64,000 nucleotides of DNA from Rhodoferax ferrireducens T118 (GCF_000013605.1 NC_007908.1:1984001-2048000); one strand, 5' to 3'; positions 49,035 to 59,232 are shown, counted from the stretch's first letter. Numbers and translations are program-made. The notes: a model not told the origin generated them from the letters alone.

Positions 49035-50222
49035 TCAACCCCCGCTTTGAGCTGGCTGACGCCAGGCGACAGCTGCAATGACGGCGGCCAGCGCCTGCAT
49101 CAGTGCGATGGACAACACCGAGCCGCCCCAACCCCAGCCTTCGTAGGCCATCCCAGCCAGCAATGAGCCAGCCGCGCCGCCCGCGTAGTAGCTCATGTAG
49201 TAAATGCCCGTGGCCAGGGAGCGTCCCTCGCTGACGTTTTGAGCGATCGCGCTGAGGGTGGCCGACTGGCAAATGAAGACGCCTGTTGAACACACCGTCA
49301 GGCCGATGATGACCGCAGTCAAGGAGGGCAACAGGGTCAGCGACAAGCCAGCGGCGGACAGGGCCAAAGCCCCCAGGAGTGACCTCAGAAAACCGAACCG
49401 GACAACATACGGCCCTGCCAGCGGGGTCGCCAGAACACCCACCAGATAGACGCTGAAAACATTGGCCAAGCCAGCGGAAGAGAGATTGAAAGGGCTTGAT
49501 GCCAGGTGCAGGTTGACATAGGTGAAAGTGCCCACCAGCGAGAACAGCACGCAGAAACCCACGGCACAAGCCGCCATCAGTCGCTTGTGATGCAGGTGAC
49601 GCCACAGCGTGCCAAACCCCGCTCTGATATTTCGGTTGGCAACAAAGTAACGCGAGGGAGGCAGCAGCCACAGCACCAGCAAAGCCCCAAAAAGATTCAG
49701 TAGGGCCAGCGTGACGAACGCACCGCGCCAGCCCAACAAATGACCGGCGTGGCCCGTGATAAAACGGCCGCAAAAGCCACCCATGACGGTGCCGCCCACA
49801 TAGGTGGCGGTCATACGGGCGACCCCGCCCGAATGGAATTCCTCGGACAGGTAGGCGATCAGGACCACCACGATGCCAGGAACCGCCAGCCCCTGAAGGA
49901 AGCGCAGGAAAATCAGCGCGTTCAGGCTGCCGGCCACAGGGATCAGGGCCGTCGGCACCGTCAGGGCGAACAGGGAGGCGCAGATGATGACTTTGCGTCC
50001 GAAGGCGTCGGAGAGCATGCCCATGAAGGGAGATACGAGCGCCACCGCCAGCACGGTTGCCCCCACCGTCAACCCGGCTTGCACGGGTGAGGCGTGAAAA
50101 TCCTGCATCACCATGGGCAGCACCGCCTGCATGGAGTAGACATTCAGAAAGGCAAAAAAGCCGATCAGCCAGACGATGGGCCGGGACGCCTGTTGGCCGG
50201 CCTGACGAAAAAAAAGTTGCAT
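49035..50222 (-). CDS. MFS transporter (YnfM/arabinose-efflux type)
   Basis: 395 residues from the ATG at 50222; a TTG at 50252 is the alternative. Twelve membrane helices are expected; the cytoplasmic loop motif A variant GMLSDAFGRKVII lies between helices 2 and 3. It resembles drug or metabolite efflux permeases of the DHA1 type. The substrate cannot be inferred. No regulator is adjacent. Confidence 0.8.
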   Translation of the reverse strand: MQLFFRQAGQQASRPIVWLIGFFAFLNVYSMQAVLPMVMQDFHASPVQAGLTVGATVLAVALVSPFMGMLSDAFGRKVIICASLFALTVPTALIPVAGSLNALIFLRFLQGLAVPGIVVVLIAYLSEEFHSGGVARMTATYVGGTVMGGFCGRFITGHAGHLLGWRGAFVTLALLNLFGALLVLWLLPPSRYFVANRNIRAGFGTLWRHLHHKRLMAACAVGFCVLFSLVGTFTYVNLHLASSPFNLSSAGLANVFSVYLVGVLATPLAGPYVVRFGFLRSLLGALALSAAGLSLTLLPSLTAVIIGLTVCSTGVFICQSATLSAIAQNVSEGRSLATGIYYMSYYAGGAAGSLLAGMAYEGWGWGGSVLSIALMQALAAVIAAVAWRQPAQSGG

Positions 50223-50267
50223 TCTGTTGGTGGTAAAAAAAGCCAGGCTCAAATCAAATAAGGAGCG

Positions 50268-51176
50268 TCACGCCAGGCTCATCAAGCTGCGCCGGCTCTC
50301 AAACTGCCGGGCTTGCCCGCTGACCGGGTCGACAAACTCAATGCGCCGGGCCAGCAGTTGCAGGGGGTGCTCGTAGTCAACTTGTCCTTCGGGTGTGAGG
50401 GTAGGGTACAGGCCATCGCCCAGAATCGGCAGGCCCAAAGCCGCCATGTGCACACGCAACTGGTGGCGTTTGCCGGTGACGGGTTGGAGCTGGTAGCGGG
50501 CCAGGCCGCCCTGCACTTGCAGCACCTCAATCCGGGTCACGGTGTTGGGCGGGCCGCTGACCTCGTGCTGCAGCATGAAGTGGCCGGCCTCGACGATGCG
50601 GCTTTGGCGCGTCATCGGCAGCGCCAAACCCTCGCGCCACGGGGCAATCGCTTCGTAGGTCTTTTTGACGCTGCGCTGGCTGAACAGCGCGTGGTAGGCG
50701 GCCCGGGTTTCGGGCTGCACGGAGAACATCACCAGCCCGGCGGTGTCGCGGTCAATGCGATGCACCGGCACCAGCGTGTCGATGCCCAGTTTTTGCTTCA
50801 GTCGCACCAGCACGGTCTCTGCCAGGTAGCCGCCCGAGGGCATCACGGGTAAAAAATGCGGCTTGTCGACCACGATCAGCTGCTCGTCCTGGAACAGGAT
50901 CACCTCATCAAACGGGATGCGCGGCTCATCCGGCACCGCGCGGTAGTAGTAGACCCTTCTGTGGCCCTGGTAGGCGCTGTGGGGCGCGAGCTGCACGCCG
51001 TGCTCATCGACCACATCGCCCTGCGCCATGCGCTGGTGCCAGACGTCCCGAGGGATGGCGGAAAAGCGCTCGGTCAAGAAATCAAGGGTGGTGGGCCAGG
51101 CGCCGGCGGGCAGCCCGATGCAGCTGGGCCCGACGCCGTTGCGGGCGGGCGGCTTGATGAAGTCAGACCCGCTCAA
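50268..51176 (-). CDS. RluA-family pseudouridine synthase
   Basis: 302 residues if started at the TTG at 51176, which overlaps the trmB stop by 14 bases; the frame is open to 51224. The catalytic aspartate is in HRIDRDTAG, with [17 protein letters not shown] before it and RKHQLR-like [15 protein letters not shown] after it. It isomerises uridines in rRNA or tRNA; the exact site is not known for this subgroup. It is coupled to trmB, a tRNA methyltransferase. Confidence 0.82.
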   Translation of the reverse strand: MSGSDFIKPPARNGVGPSCIGLPAGAWPTTLDFLTERFSAIPRDVWHQRMAQGDVVDEHGVQLAPHSAYQGHRRVYYYRAVPDEPRIPFDEVILFQDEQLIVVDKPHFLPVMPSGGYLAETVLVRLKQKLGIDTLVPVHRIDRDTAGLVMFSVQPETRAAYHALFSQRSVKKTYEAIAPWREGLALPMTRQSRIVEAGHFMLQHEVSGPPNTVTRIEVLQVQGGLARYQLQPVTGKRHQLRVHMAALGLPILGDGLYPTLTPEGQVDYEHPLQLLARRIEFVDPVSGQARQFESRRSLMSLA

Positions 51177-51978
51177 ACACGATATCCCACACGCCGTGCC
51201 CGAGTTTGATACCGCGGTTTTCAAACTTGGTCAGCGGGCGGTAATAGGGCTTGGGCGCGTAGCCTGCCAGCTCCGGGTGAGTTTGTGTGGCCGTGTTCTT
51301 CAGCAGCGGCTCCTTGCTCAGCACTTCCAGAATCTGCTCGGCGTAGGGCTGCCAGTCGGTGGCGCAGTGGATGTAGCCGCCGACCTTCAGGCGTGCGGCC
51401 AGTTTGGCAATGAGGGCGCTTTGAATCAAACGGCGCTTGTTGTGCTTCTTCTTGTGCCACGGGTCGGGGAAGAAAATGTGCACACCGTCCAGGCTTTGCA
51501 GCGGCAGCATGTGGTCGATGACCTCGACGGCGTCGTGGGCCACGATGCGGATGTTGCGCAGGCCCTGCTCGCCAATGCGCTTGAGCAGCGCACCCACACC
51601 AGGCTCGTGCACCTCGCAGCACAGGAAGTTTTTCTCCGGCATCAGGGCCGCGATATGGGCGGTGGCTTCGCCCATGCCGAAGCCGATTTCCAGGATGACT
51701 GGCCCGGGATTTATATCATTATTGCCTCTAGCCCCCGTCGAATCTGCGTAAGTAGCTATAAAATCAATAGCACTTGTTTGGTAGGGCAACAGGAATTGGG
51801 GCCCCATGTCCTCCAGGGCCTTGGCCTGGCCGGTGGTGGTGCGACCGGCGCGGCGCACAAAACTCTTGATTTCTTTCGGAAAGGCCACGCCCTCCGGCAC
51901 GCGGCCCCGGATGCGGGGTTGGCGCGCAAGGCTTGGGTTGTCAGGGGAGGTCGGTTGGGTGCGGTTTGTATCGTTCAC
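51163..51978 (-). CDS. trmB: tRNA (guanine-46-N7)-methyltransferase TrmB with an in-frame repeat insertion
   Basis: 271 residues from the GTG at 51978. The SAM motif is [12 protein letters not shown], followed by [17 protein letters not shown], which contains the PDPW signature, and the C-terminal TKFENRG. Residues about 69-85, just before the SAM-binding strand, are encoded by a complete copy of the dispersed 49-bp repeat and have no place in the normal fold. The reading frame stays open, so the enzyme is probably functional with a surface loop. Confidence 0.88.
   Translation of the reverse strand: MNDTNRTQPTSPDNPSLARQPRIRGRVPEGVAFPKEIKSFVRRAGRTTTGQAKALEDMGPQFLLPYQTSAIDFIATYADSTGARGNNDINPGPVILEIGFGMGEATAHIAALMPEKNFLCCEVHEPGVGALLKRIGEQGLRNIRIVAHDAVEVIDHMLPLQSLDGVHIFFPDPWHKKKHNKRRLIQSALIAKLAARLKVGGYIHCATDWQPYAEQILEVLSKEPLLKNTATQTHPELAGYAPKPYYRPLTKFENRGIKLGHGVWDIVFERV
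51724..51772 (+). repeat. Dispersed 49-bp repeat, copy 5, inside trmB
   Basis: Same orientation and length as copy 1, beginning GCCTCTAGCCCCCGT and ending with the GCTAT/ATAGC hairpin. It lies antisense to trmB in frame and is translated as part of a 17-residue insertion. Confidence 0.8.
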
Positions 51979-52026
51979 GGGACAGGATTGTAGAGACGAT
52001 GGCGGGCTCAATCCCCCGGGCGCTGG

Positions 52027-55000
52027 CTACCAGACCGGCCGGGCGACGATCATCGCTTCGGCCGCCGCCGCATCGAGCGGCTGGCCAAAATGGTAGCCCT
52101 GCCCGTATTCCACCTGCAGCGCCCGTAACTGTGCCAACTGCGCGGCATTCTCCACCCCCTCGGCAATGATGTCCATGTTCAGGGCATGGGCCAGGGTGAC
52201 GATGCTCTGGATGATGTCGGCGCTCTTGCGGTCAACGTCCATGCGGCGCACGAACGAGGCGTCGATTTTCAGTGTGTTGATCGGAAAACGGTACAGGTAG
52301 GACAGCGATGAATAACCGGTGCCGAAGTCGTCCATCAGCAGCTTGATCCCAAGGGCGCTTAATTTCTCCAGCGCCACCGCCGCCTCCTCGGCGTGCGCCA
52401 TGAGCAGGGTCTCGGTCACTTCGAGCTTGAGACTGCTGGTGGCCAGGCCGGTTTCCGCCAACGCGGCTTCGATTTGCTGCAGCAGGGCGGGCTGGGTGAA
52501 CTGCCGCCCGGCAAGGTTGACGCTGATCTGCATGGGCGGGTGATCCGGGTAGCGTTGCTGCCAGCTGTGCATCTGGCGGCAGGCCTCGGTCAACACCCAG
52601 CGACCGATTGAGACGATGAGGCCGGTCTCCTCGGTGAGCGGGATAAATTCGCTCGGTGGTACCAGTTTGCCATCGGGGCGACGCATGCGAACGAGGGCCT
52701 CGAAACCCGCCAGCCGGCCCGTTTGCAGCGACACCACGGGCTGGTAATAGACAAGGAATTCCTCGCCGTGCGCCACTGCCCGGCGCAACTCGGTTTCCAT
52801 TTCGAGAAGAGCGACGACACGCTCGCGCATATCGGCGGCGAACAACTCGTAGCACGCCCCGCCGCGCCGCTCGGCGTTGTGGCTGGCCGTCTCGGCGTCG
52901 CGCAGGAGCTCGCCGGCGTCGACGTAGCCCGAGTGGCCAAGAACGATGCCGATGCTGGCGGTCGTGAATAGTTCATGCCCCTCCAGGTTGAAGCCGACCG
53001 CCAGCGCAGATTGCAGCTGCTCGGCGTAACGTGCCGCCACCTCTGCGTCCTTGGTTTCGTCGAGGAGGATGGCGAAGCTTTCGCCGCCGATGCGGGCGAT
53101 CGTGTCACCGGGGCGCAGGCCGGTACCCAGGCGTTGCGCGATGGCGATCAGCAACTGGTCGCCGTAGGCGCCGCCCAGGCTGTCGGTGATCGTGCGGAAG
53201 CGGTCAAGCGTGAGGAACACCAGCGCAAAGCCGCGCCTGGATTCGATCTGGATGCGTTTCATGGCATCGTCGATCCGGGTCAGAAGCAGCGCGCGGTTGG
53301 GCAGACCGGTGAGGCTGTCGCGCAGCAGTTCTTCCTCGATCACTGACGCAATCATGACCCTTGCCGAGGCGGTGCCGATGGCGCCCGCCAGTTGCGCCTC
53401 GCAGTAACGCGACAGCTCGGCGTCGATCTCCTGCGGCCATTCCAGGCCGCGCTGGCGGGCGTAGGCAACGAGCGCCTGGCGGGCGTTCTCGGCGCCAAGA
53501 AAACGCACCATCAGCGTGTGCAGATCGAGCAGCGAGCCGCTCGCGCGCCAGACCCTCTCGGCGCCGCGGCCATGCTTGAAGACGTCGACGAACAGCGCTG
53601 CCTGCGTCTGTTCGACCAGGCTCTGCCCGCTCATGATCGACACCGTCAGGTAGGCGCCGACGTTGGCCAGCATGCTCCAGAGCATGGCGTGGCTGATTTC
53701 GTCGAGCCCGTCCAGGCCGAACAGGGCAAGCGGGCGCAGCTGCGCGATGGCAAACGGCCCGTGTTCCAGCAGCGCCATGGGCAGCCAGCCGGAGCGGGCG
53801 AAAGCCGGCAGCATCAGCGTATAGGCCCAGACCAGGAAGCCGGCGCCTAGCCCGGACAGTGCGCCGCTTCGCGTACCGCCCTTCCAGTAGATGCCGCCCA
53901 GCAGCGCCGGGGCGAACTGGGCGACGGCGGCGAAGGAAATGAGGCCAATCGACACCAGCGCGTAAGCCTCGCCTGCCAGCCGGTAATAGGTGTAGCCGAG
54001 CAGCAGGCCGAGCACGATGGTGATGCGACGGATCGCCAGCAGCAGGGCGGAGATATCGGCGCGCTCGGTCAGACGCAGCGCCTTGATGCGCAGCAAGATC
54101 GGCATGACCAGGTCGTTGCAGACCATGGTCGACAGGGCGATGCTCTCGACGATCACCATGCCGGTGGCGGCCGAGAAGCCGCCGAGGAAGACCAGCAGCG
54201 CCAGTGCTTTCTGCTGTCCGGCCAGGGGCAGGGTCAGGACGAAGGCATCAGGATTGACGCTGGTGCCAAAATGCAACAGGCCGCCCATGGCGATTGGCAG
54301 GACGAAGAGGGAGAACAGGAAGAGGTAAAGGGGAAAGAGCCAGATCGCCTTGTTCAGATGTGCCTCGTCGACATTCTCAACGACGGCGATCTGGAACTGG
54401 CGCGGCAGGAACATGATGGCCAGCATCCCGACGAAGGCTGTCGAGAACAGCTCGGCCCAGCTCTGGTAGATGTCCATGACTGTGCCCGGTGCCAACGCCA
54501 GCCGAGTGGCAGCGTCGGCGGGCGAGGTCCAGCCGCGGTAGGCCTCGGTCGAGCCGCCAATGGTGAAGACTTCAGCGATGCGCGGCACTTGCGCGGCACG
54601 GGCGAAGATGTCACGCACGCCGTCATACATGCCCCAGGTGACGAAGATGCCGACTGCTAGAAAGGCCAGCAGCTTGACCAACGACTCGAAGGCAATCGCG
54701 GCCACCAGGCCCTCGTGACGCTCTGCGGCGTCGATCTTGCGGGTGCCGAAAACGATGGTGAACGCCGCCAGGATCAGGGCCGCGTAAAACGCCGTGTCGT
54801 GCCAGATGCTCTGCGGCGGCTGCGGCGGTGCCAGCAACAGGATGTCGGGGTAGCTGCGCAGGATGCCGAAGCTGGTGGAAATCGCCTTCAGTTGCAGCGA
54901 AATGTAGGGTGTGACGCCGACCAATGCGATCACCGTGACCAATCCGGCCAGCGCCGCACTCTTGCCGTAGCGTGATGAAATGAAATCGGCCAGCGATGTG

Positions 55001-55293
55001 ATGCGGTTGTCCTTGGAGATTCGGATGATCTTGCGCAGTACCATCCACCACAGGGCGATCATGACGGTGGGTCCGAGATAGACGGGAAGGAAGCCAATAC
55101 CGCTGGTGGCGGCGCGCCCGACGCTGCCGTAGAAGGTCCAGGCGGAGGTGTAGACGCCCAGTGAGAGGGCATACACATAGGGGCTGGCGATCAGGCTGCG
55201 TCCGGCATCGGCCGCCTTGTCGCCGCGGTAGGCGATGAAGAAGAGCAGTCCCAGATAGACTGCGACGGAGAAAAGGATGACCCAGGCCGACAT
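52027..55293 (-). CDS. Sodium:solute symporter-like sensor fused to degenerate GGDEF and intact EAL
   Basis: 1088 residues. About 1-480 is a 13-helix SSS-type region (SLGVYTSAWTFYGSVGRAATSG, then ISRYGK-like helix starts) as in CbrA-type sensors. A linker of about 150 residues leads to a GGDEF domain (about 640-790) whose active site reads GGESF (736-740), with serine in place of the key glutamate, so cyclase activity is unlikely. The EAL domain has all motifs: EAL at 865-867, the ExTE-type EVTET, DDFGTGYSS, KIDASF, AEGVE and GQGYHFGQP, so it should hydrolyse cyclic di-GMP. It probably links uptake or sensing of a solute to cyclic di-GMP breakdown. Confidence 0.82.
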   Translation of the reverse strand: MSAWVILFSVAVYLGLLFFIAYRGDKAADAGRSLIASPYVYALSLGVYTSAWTFYGSVGRAATSGIGFLPVYLGPTVMIALWWMVLRKIIRISKDNRITSLADFISSRYGKSAALAGLVTVIALVGVTPYISLQLKAISTSFGILRSYPDILLLAPPQPPQSIWHDTAFYAALILAAFTIVFGTRKIDAAERHEGLVAAIAFESLVKLLAFLAVGIFVTWGMYDGVRDIFARAAQVPRIAEVFTIGGSTEAYRGWTSPADAATRLALAPGTVMDIYQSWAELFSTAFVGMLAIMFLPRQFQIAVVENVDEAHLNKAIWLFPLYLFLFSLFVLPIAMGGLLHFGTSVNPDAFVLTLPLAGQQKALALLVFLGGFSAATGMVIVESIALSTMVCNDLVMPILLRIKALRLTERADISALLLAIRRITIVLGLLLGYTYYRLAGEAYALVSIGLISFAAVAQFAPALLGGIYWKGGTRSGALSGLGAGFLVWAYTLMLPAFARSGWLPMALLEHGPFAIAQLRPLALFGLDGLDEISHAMLWSMLANVGAYLTVSIMSGQSLVEQTQAALFVDVFKHGRGAERVWRASGSLLDLHTLMVRFLGAENARQALVAYARQRGLEWPQEIDAELSRYCEAQLAGAIGTASARVMIASVIEEELLRDSLTGLPNRALLLTRIDDAMKRIQIESRRGFALVFLTLDRFRTITDSLGGAYGDQLLIAIAQRLGTGLRPGDTIARIGGESFAILLDETKDAEVAARYAEQLQSALAVGFNLEGHELFTTASIGIVLGHSGYVDAGELLRDAETASHNAERRGGACYELFAADMRERVVALLEMETELRRAVAHGEEFLVYYQPVVSLQTGRLAGFEALVRMRRPDGKLVPPSEFIPLTEETGLIVSIGRWVLTEACRQMHSWQQRYPDHPPMQISVNLAGRQFTQPALLQQIEAALAETGLATSSLKLEVTETLLMAHAEEAAVALEKLSALGIKLLMDDFGTGYSSLSYLYRFPINTLKIDASFVRRMDVDRKSADIIQSIVTLAHALNMDIIAEGVENAAQLAQLRALQVEYGQGYHFGQPLDAAAAEAMIVARPVW

Positions 55294-55345
55294 GATTCAG
55301 TCCTCGAAGACCGGCAGAGGGATCCGACCTTCGCTGCCCATGGCG

Positions 55346-55540
55346 CTATCTCCTCTCGATCACGAGCGCCAGCAGGCCGATCAGCAAGGCCCAGGCAACA
55401 AACACATAGACATACAGCAGTGGAATGCCGCCCAGCATGCTGGCGCGGTTGAACAGCGCCAGCAGGGGGTAGTTGAACAGCAGGTTGGCGAACACAAATA
55501 TAACGGCCAGACGCTGCATTTTTGTGTTTGACTGGTTCAT
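55346..55540 (-). CDS. Small two-helix membrane protein upstream of the SSS-EAL gene
   Basis: 64 residues: two hydrophobic helices (LAVIFVFANLLFNYPLLALF and PLLYVYVFVAWALLIGLLALV) separated by a short turn, then ERR. It lies 52 bp before the SSS-EAL gene on the same strand. Small proteins of this kind often precede SSS-type sensors and may be a subunit. No family name is certain. Confidence 0.65.
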   Translation of the reverse strand: MNQSNTKMQRLAVIFVFANLLFNYPLLALFNRASMLGGIPLLYVYVFVAWALLIGLLALVIERR

Positions 55541-55727
55541 GGAATCCTCCGCTGAGGTGTTGCGCTTGTTGCGCCATCAGTCTGAAGAATAGGCCGATTG
55601 GGTCACCGGCGCAACCCGCTCGCTCAACTGGGAAATCCCCGACTTGCGCGCCGCGCCGGCGCTGCCAGCGGGCAGGTCCGGCACGCGGCCCAACGAAGAA
55701 TCTTTTTTGTGCCCGGCAAATATCAGC

Positions 55728-56957
55728 TTAAGCGCCAACTTTCAAGAACAAGTCCTGATCGGGCGCAAAGTTGGCGTGCAGCGGCATCAGCGCGCCGCCC
55801 AGTGCGCGGGCATCAGGGCCCACATTGCCCGCGATCACGTTGGCAGGCCACAGGCCCTCCCAGTTGTAGCGCTTGAGTGCTTGCTGGGTTTGCGCGATCA
55901 GGAGGGTCAGCAGCGGTCGGCAAAACGAGCCGTCGATCACCACCGCGTCGATGTCCAGAAATGCCGTGCCACTCACCACCGCATGGGCCAGCGCGTTGGC
56001 GGCCTGCTTGAGCCACGCCTGGGTTTCAGCCTCAAACGGCGTCGCCAGGGCGCGGTCGTCATAGGCGGCGTGGGGGTCCAGCCCCTTGGCCGTCAGGCGC
56101 TGCTCCAGTTCCCACAGCGACGCATGGTGAATCAGTTGTGGGGGCGGTGTGTCGCCCTGTGCCATGCCGCAGGGCAGCGAGGCCACCGCTCCCGCATTGC
56201 CGTGTAAACCGCCATGCAAGTGCGAGTTGATGACCAGCCCGCCGCCCACAAAGGTGTCGACAAACACATATAAAAAATTCTTCAGGTCGCGCCCGCGCCC
56301 GGCCACCAGTTCGGCCACACAAGCAGCCGAGGTGTCTTTGGCAAAGCTGACGGGTGTGTTGGTCATGGCCTGCACTTGGGCACGCAGGTCAATCTGGTTC
56401 CAGGTTTCTGACTGGGCCTCGGACAGGCCCAGCATCTTGTGCCAGCCGCCCAGTTGAAAGGGGGCCGCCACGCCCACGCCGACCAGGCGGTCTTTCAAAG
56501 CACCGAGTTGGTCACCCATGGCCTGCAGTCGCTCCTTGATGTCGGGTAGCAGCGAATGGGCATCGGGAAAGGCATAGTCCAGGCTTTGGCGCTGGCGCAC
56601 CTGGCCGCAGAAGTCCACCATCAACCAGTCGGCACTGCGCCGTCCAATCTTGATGCCAATGGCAAACGCGCCGTCCGGGTTGAGCGACAGCGGTACCGAG
56701 GGTTGCCCAATGCGCCCGCGCACGCGGTCTTGCTTGAGAATCAAACCGTCCTCGACCAGCCGGGTGGTGATGAGTCCGATGGTTTGCGCGGTGAGGCCGG
56801 TAAGACGCGCCAAATCCGCTTTGGGCAGACTGCCGTTGAGCCGGATCGCCTGCAGTACCACCCGCTCATTGAACTGGCGCATGCCCACGTGGTTGGAGCC
56901 ACGCGGGCGCAGCAGGGCAGGAGCTTCAGCGGTTGGGGCGGCGCGCGGTGGGGTCAT
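55728..56957 (-). CDS. ROK-family transcriptional regulator of the sugar operon
   Basis: 409 residues. An N-terminal winged helix (NGSLPKADLARLTGLTAQTIGLITTRLVEDGLI) precedes a ROK kinase-like domain (VGVGVAAPFQLGG, GGGLVINSHLHGGLHGNAGAVASLP). The zinc motif CxCGxxGCxE of ordinary ROK proteins is absent after that, so it should sense sugar without being a kinase. It is the last gene of the frc operon and overlaps the mutarotase gene by 4 bases. It probably controls the operon and the divergent kinase gene. Confidence 0.8.
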   Translation of the reverse strand: MTPPRAAPTAEAPALLRPRGSNHVGMRQFNERVVLQAIRLNGSLPKADLARLTGLTAQTIGLITTRLVEDGLILKQDRVRGRIGQPSVPLSLNPDGAFAIGIKIGRRSADWLMVDFCGQVRQRQSLDYAFPDAHSLLPDIKERLQAMGDQLGALKDRLVGVGVAAPFQLGGWHKMLGLSEAQSETWNQIDLRAQVQAMTNTPVSFAKDTSAACVAELVAGRGRDLKNFLYVFVDTFVGGGLVINSHLHGGLHGNAGAVASLPCGMAQGDTPPPQLIHHASLWELEQRLTAKGLDPHAAYDDRALATPFEAETQAWLKQAANALAHAVVSGTAFLDIDAVVIDGSFCRPLLTLLIAQTQQALKRYNWEGLWPANVIAGNVGPDARALGGALMPLHANFAPDQDLFLKVGA

Positions 56958-57406
56958 GGGCGTAGATTCTCACCGATGGCACCTTTGCGCAAAATAAAGT
57001 TGCCAAACGGTTGCAGCTCGCCGGTCATCACATAGGCGTAGGCCGCGCGAGCGCGCTCATAAAACGCAAAGCGCTCCAGGGGCTCTGCGCTTTGGCCGCT
57101 GCGCAGCTCAGGCTCGACGAGCGCCAGCACCTCGCGTTGCAGGGCCGACAGGGCAGGGGGCTCTGTGCCGCTGGCCTGCATGAAAGCCACCGGATGAGCC
57201 ACGTCAGCCGCCAATGGCAACACCGAGGTGATCGCCTGCGTCACTTGCGCCATGGACGTGCCCGGCAGCCTGATCACCGGTTTGCCTGCGGCAAACCGCA
57301 TGGCGGTGAAGTTGGCGTCACCCAGCACCAGCGCGTCGTCGTGGCCCATTTCCATCAGGATTTTCAGCAGCTCGGGGGTGAGCAGGGGGTTGATTCCTTT
57401 GAGCAT
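56954..57406 (-). CDS. RbsD/FucU-type sugar mutarotase
   Basis: 150 residues. The N-terminal INPLLTPELLKILMEMGHDDALVLGDANF holds the conserved histidine and aspartates, and the C-terminal FYERARAAYAYVMTGELQPFGNFILRKG is the family end. It speeds interconversion of sugar anomers or ring forms for transport and phosphorylation. FucU is a slightly better fit than RbsD. It lies 10 bp after the ATPase gene. Confidence 0.82.
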   Translation of the reverse strand: MLKGINPLLTPELLKILMEMGHDDALVLGDANFTAMRFAAGKPVIRLPGTSMAQVTQAITSVLPLAADVAHPVAFMQASGTEPPALSALQREVLALVEPELRSGQSAEPLERFAFYERARAAYAYVMTGELQPFGNFILRKGAIGENLRP

Positions 57407-57415
57407 GGTGGGCCT

Positions 57416-58213
57416 TCAGGCGTGGGCGTTGGCGGGCAGTTCGTCCACCGTCTTGGCCCCTGTCATCACGGCCACGGTGTCGCTCATGCTGATGGTTTTG
57501 GGGTTGACCACCGCGGCGCGTTTACCCAGGCGCTGGATGTGGATGCGGTCCGCCACCTCAAACACGTGTGGCATGTTGTGGCTGATCAGAATCACCGGCA
57601 GGCCCTTGTCGCGTACCCGGCGAATCAGCTCCAGCACCATGTTGCCTTCTTTCACGCCCAACGCAGCGGTGGGCTCGTCCATGATCACCACATGCTGGGC
57701 AAAGGCGGCCGCGCGGGCCACGGCCACGCACTGCCGTTGGCCACCCGACAGGGTTTCCACCGCCTGTGTCATGGAGCGGATGCCAACCTTGAGTTCCTGC
57801 ATGCGTGCAATCGCCTGCGCCAGCATTTCTTTCTTGTCCAGCAGTTGCAGCAGGTGGCCCAGCAGGCCGGGCCTGATGAGTTCGCGGCCCAGGAACAGGT
57901 TCTCGGCAATACTCATGGCCGGGGCCACCGCCAAGTCCTGGTAGACCGTCTCGATGCCGGCGCGGCGGGCATCGATGGGCGACTTGAAGTGCACAGATTT
58001 GCCGTCAAGAAAGATCTCGCCTTCATCGGGCACAGAGGCACCTGACAGGGTCTTGATCAGCGACGATTTTCCCGCGCCGTTGTCGCCAATGATGGCCATG
58101 ATTTCTCCCGCGCGTAGTTCAAAGTCGGTACCGTCCAGCGCGGTCACCTGGCCGTAGCGTTTGACGATGCCCTTGGTCTGCATCACGAGTGGTTTTGACG
58201 TGGACGTGTTCAT
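57416..58213 (-). CDS. frcA: Sugar ABC transporter ATP-binding protein (FrcA type)
   Basis: 265 residues, a single ABC domain rather than the double one of RbsA. Walker A is GDNGAGKSS, the signature is LSGGQRQCVAVARA, and Walker B is VVIMDEPTAALG. The single-domain form is that of FrcA in fructose importers. The ATG shares one base with the permease stop (TGATG), so the genes are coupled. Confidence 0.85.
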   Translation of the reverse strand: MNTSTSKPLVMQTKGIVKRYGQVTALDGTDFELRAGEIMAIIGDNGAGKSSLIKTLSGASVPDEGEIFLDGKSVHFKSPIDARRAGIETVYQDLAVAPAMSIAENLFLGRELIRPGLLGHLLQLLDKKEMLAQAIARMQELKVGIRSMTQAVETLSGGQRQCVAVARAAAFAQHVVIMDEPTAALGVKEGNMVLELIRRVRDKGLPVILISHNMPHVFEVADRIHIQRLGKRAAVVNPKTISMSDTVAVMTGAKTVDELPANAHA

Positions 58214-59172
58214 CAGCGTGCTCCCTTGCGCGACATCTGGTCGGCAGCGACAGCCAGAATCACCAAAATACCGGTGATCAATGTCTGGTACACCGAGGCC
58301 ACACCCATCAGGGTCAGGCCGTTGCGGAACACACCCACAATCACCGCCCCCACCAGGGAGCCCAAAATAATGCCGCGACCGCCAAACAGGCTGGTGCCGC
58401 CCAGCACCACCGCGGTGATTGCATCGAGGTTTTCGGTTTGCCCGGCGTTGGGGTCGCCCACCCCCGTGCGCGCTACCGACAGCATGGCGGCAATGCCGTA
58501 AAACAGGCCGGCCAGCGAGTAAACAATCACCAGCACCCGGTCCACGCTGATGCCGGTCAGGCGCGCCGCTTCCGGGTTGTTGCCCACGGCGTACAGGTGG
58601 CGTCCCGGCGCGGTTTCGCGCAGCACAAACCAGGCCATGGCGTACAGCAGCAACATCGTCACCGTGCCCAGGCTGACTTCGGTGCTGCCAAGATTGAAGG
58701 TCTCTCCCAGCGCGGTCATGACGCTGGGCAGGTTGGTGATGGTTTGAGACTCAGAGTAGATCTGGGTGATGGCAAAGGCAATGTTCAGGGTGCCCAGCGT
58801 CACGATGAAAGGAGGCAGTTTGATGCGCGTCACCAGCAGGCCGTTGAGCAGGCCAAAACCGGTGGTCACGCCCAGGCCGCAGGCAATGGCCGCGTAGGGG
58901 TTCAGGCCGTAGTCGACGGCAAATTTGGTCATGACAACGCCGCCCAGGGCCATCACCATGCCGCACGACAGGTCAATGCCGGCGGTCAGAATGATCAGGG
59001 TCTGGCCAATGGCCAATACGCCTACCACCATCACTTGTTGCAGCACCAGCGACAGGTTTTCGCCGCTCAAAAAGCGCGCTGACTGGGTGGCAAAAAACAG
59101 GCAAGTGACCGCCAATGCGATCCAGGGGCCAAGCGCTCCCCAGGGAATGGGGCGTTTGTTTGTCGTGGACAT
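58213..59172 (-). CDS. frcC: Sugar ABC transporter permease (FrcC type)
   Basis: 319 residues from the ATG at 59172 (GGAGAC five bases before); the frame opens earlier within a repeat-derived hairpin. About 8-10 membrane helices of the BPD_transp_2 family, with the conserved LTAGIDLSCGMVMAL and LGGTSLFGGRGIILGSLVGA. It forms the membrane channel with FrcA and FrcB. Confidence 0.85.
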   Translation of the reverse strand: MSTTNKRPIPWGALGPWIALAVTCLFFATQSARFLSGENLSLVLQQVMVVGVLAIGQTLIILTAGIDLSCGMVMALGGVVMTKFAVDYGLNPYAAIACGLGVTTGFGLLNGLLVTRIKLPPFIVTLGTLNIAFAITQIYSESQTITNLPSVMTALGETFNLGSTEVSLGTVTMLLLYAMAWFVLRETAPGRHLYAVGNNPEAARLTGISVDRVLVIVYSLAGLFYGIAAMLSVARTGVGDPNAGQTENLDAITAVVLGGTSLFGGRGIILGSLVGAVIVGVFRNGLTLMGVASVYQTLITGILVILAVAADQMSRKGAR

Positions 59173-59232
59173 CACTGTCTCCGTAGAAAAATTTGGGGGG
59201 CAAGAATTTGAAATGCCAAAGAATCGTTTTTT

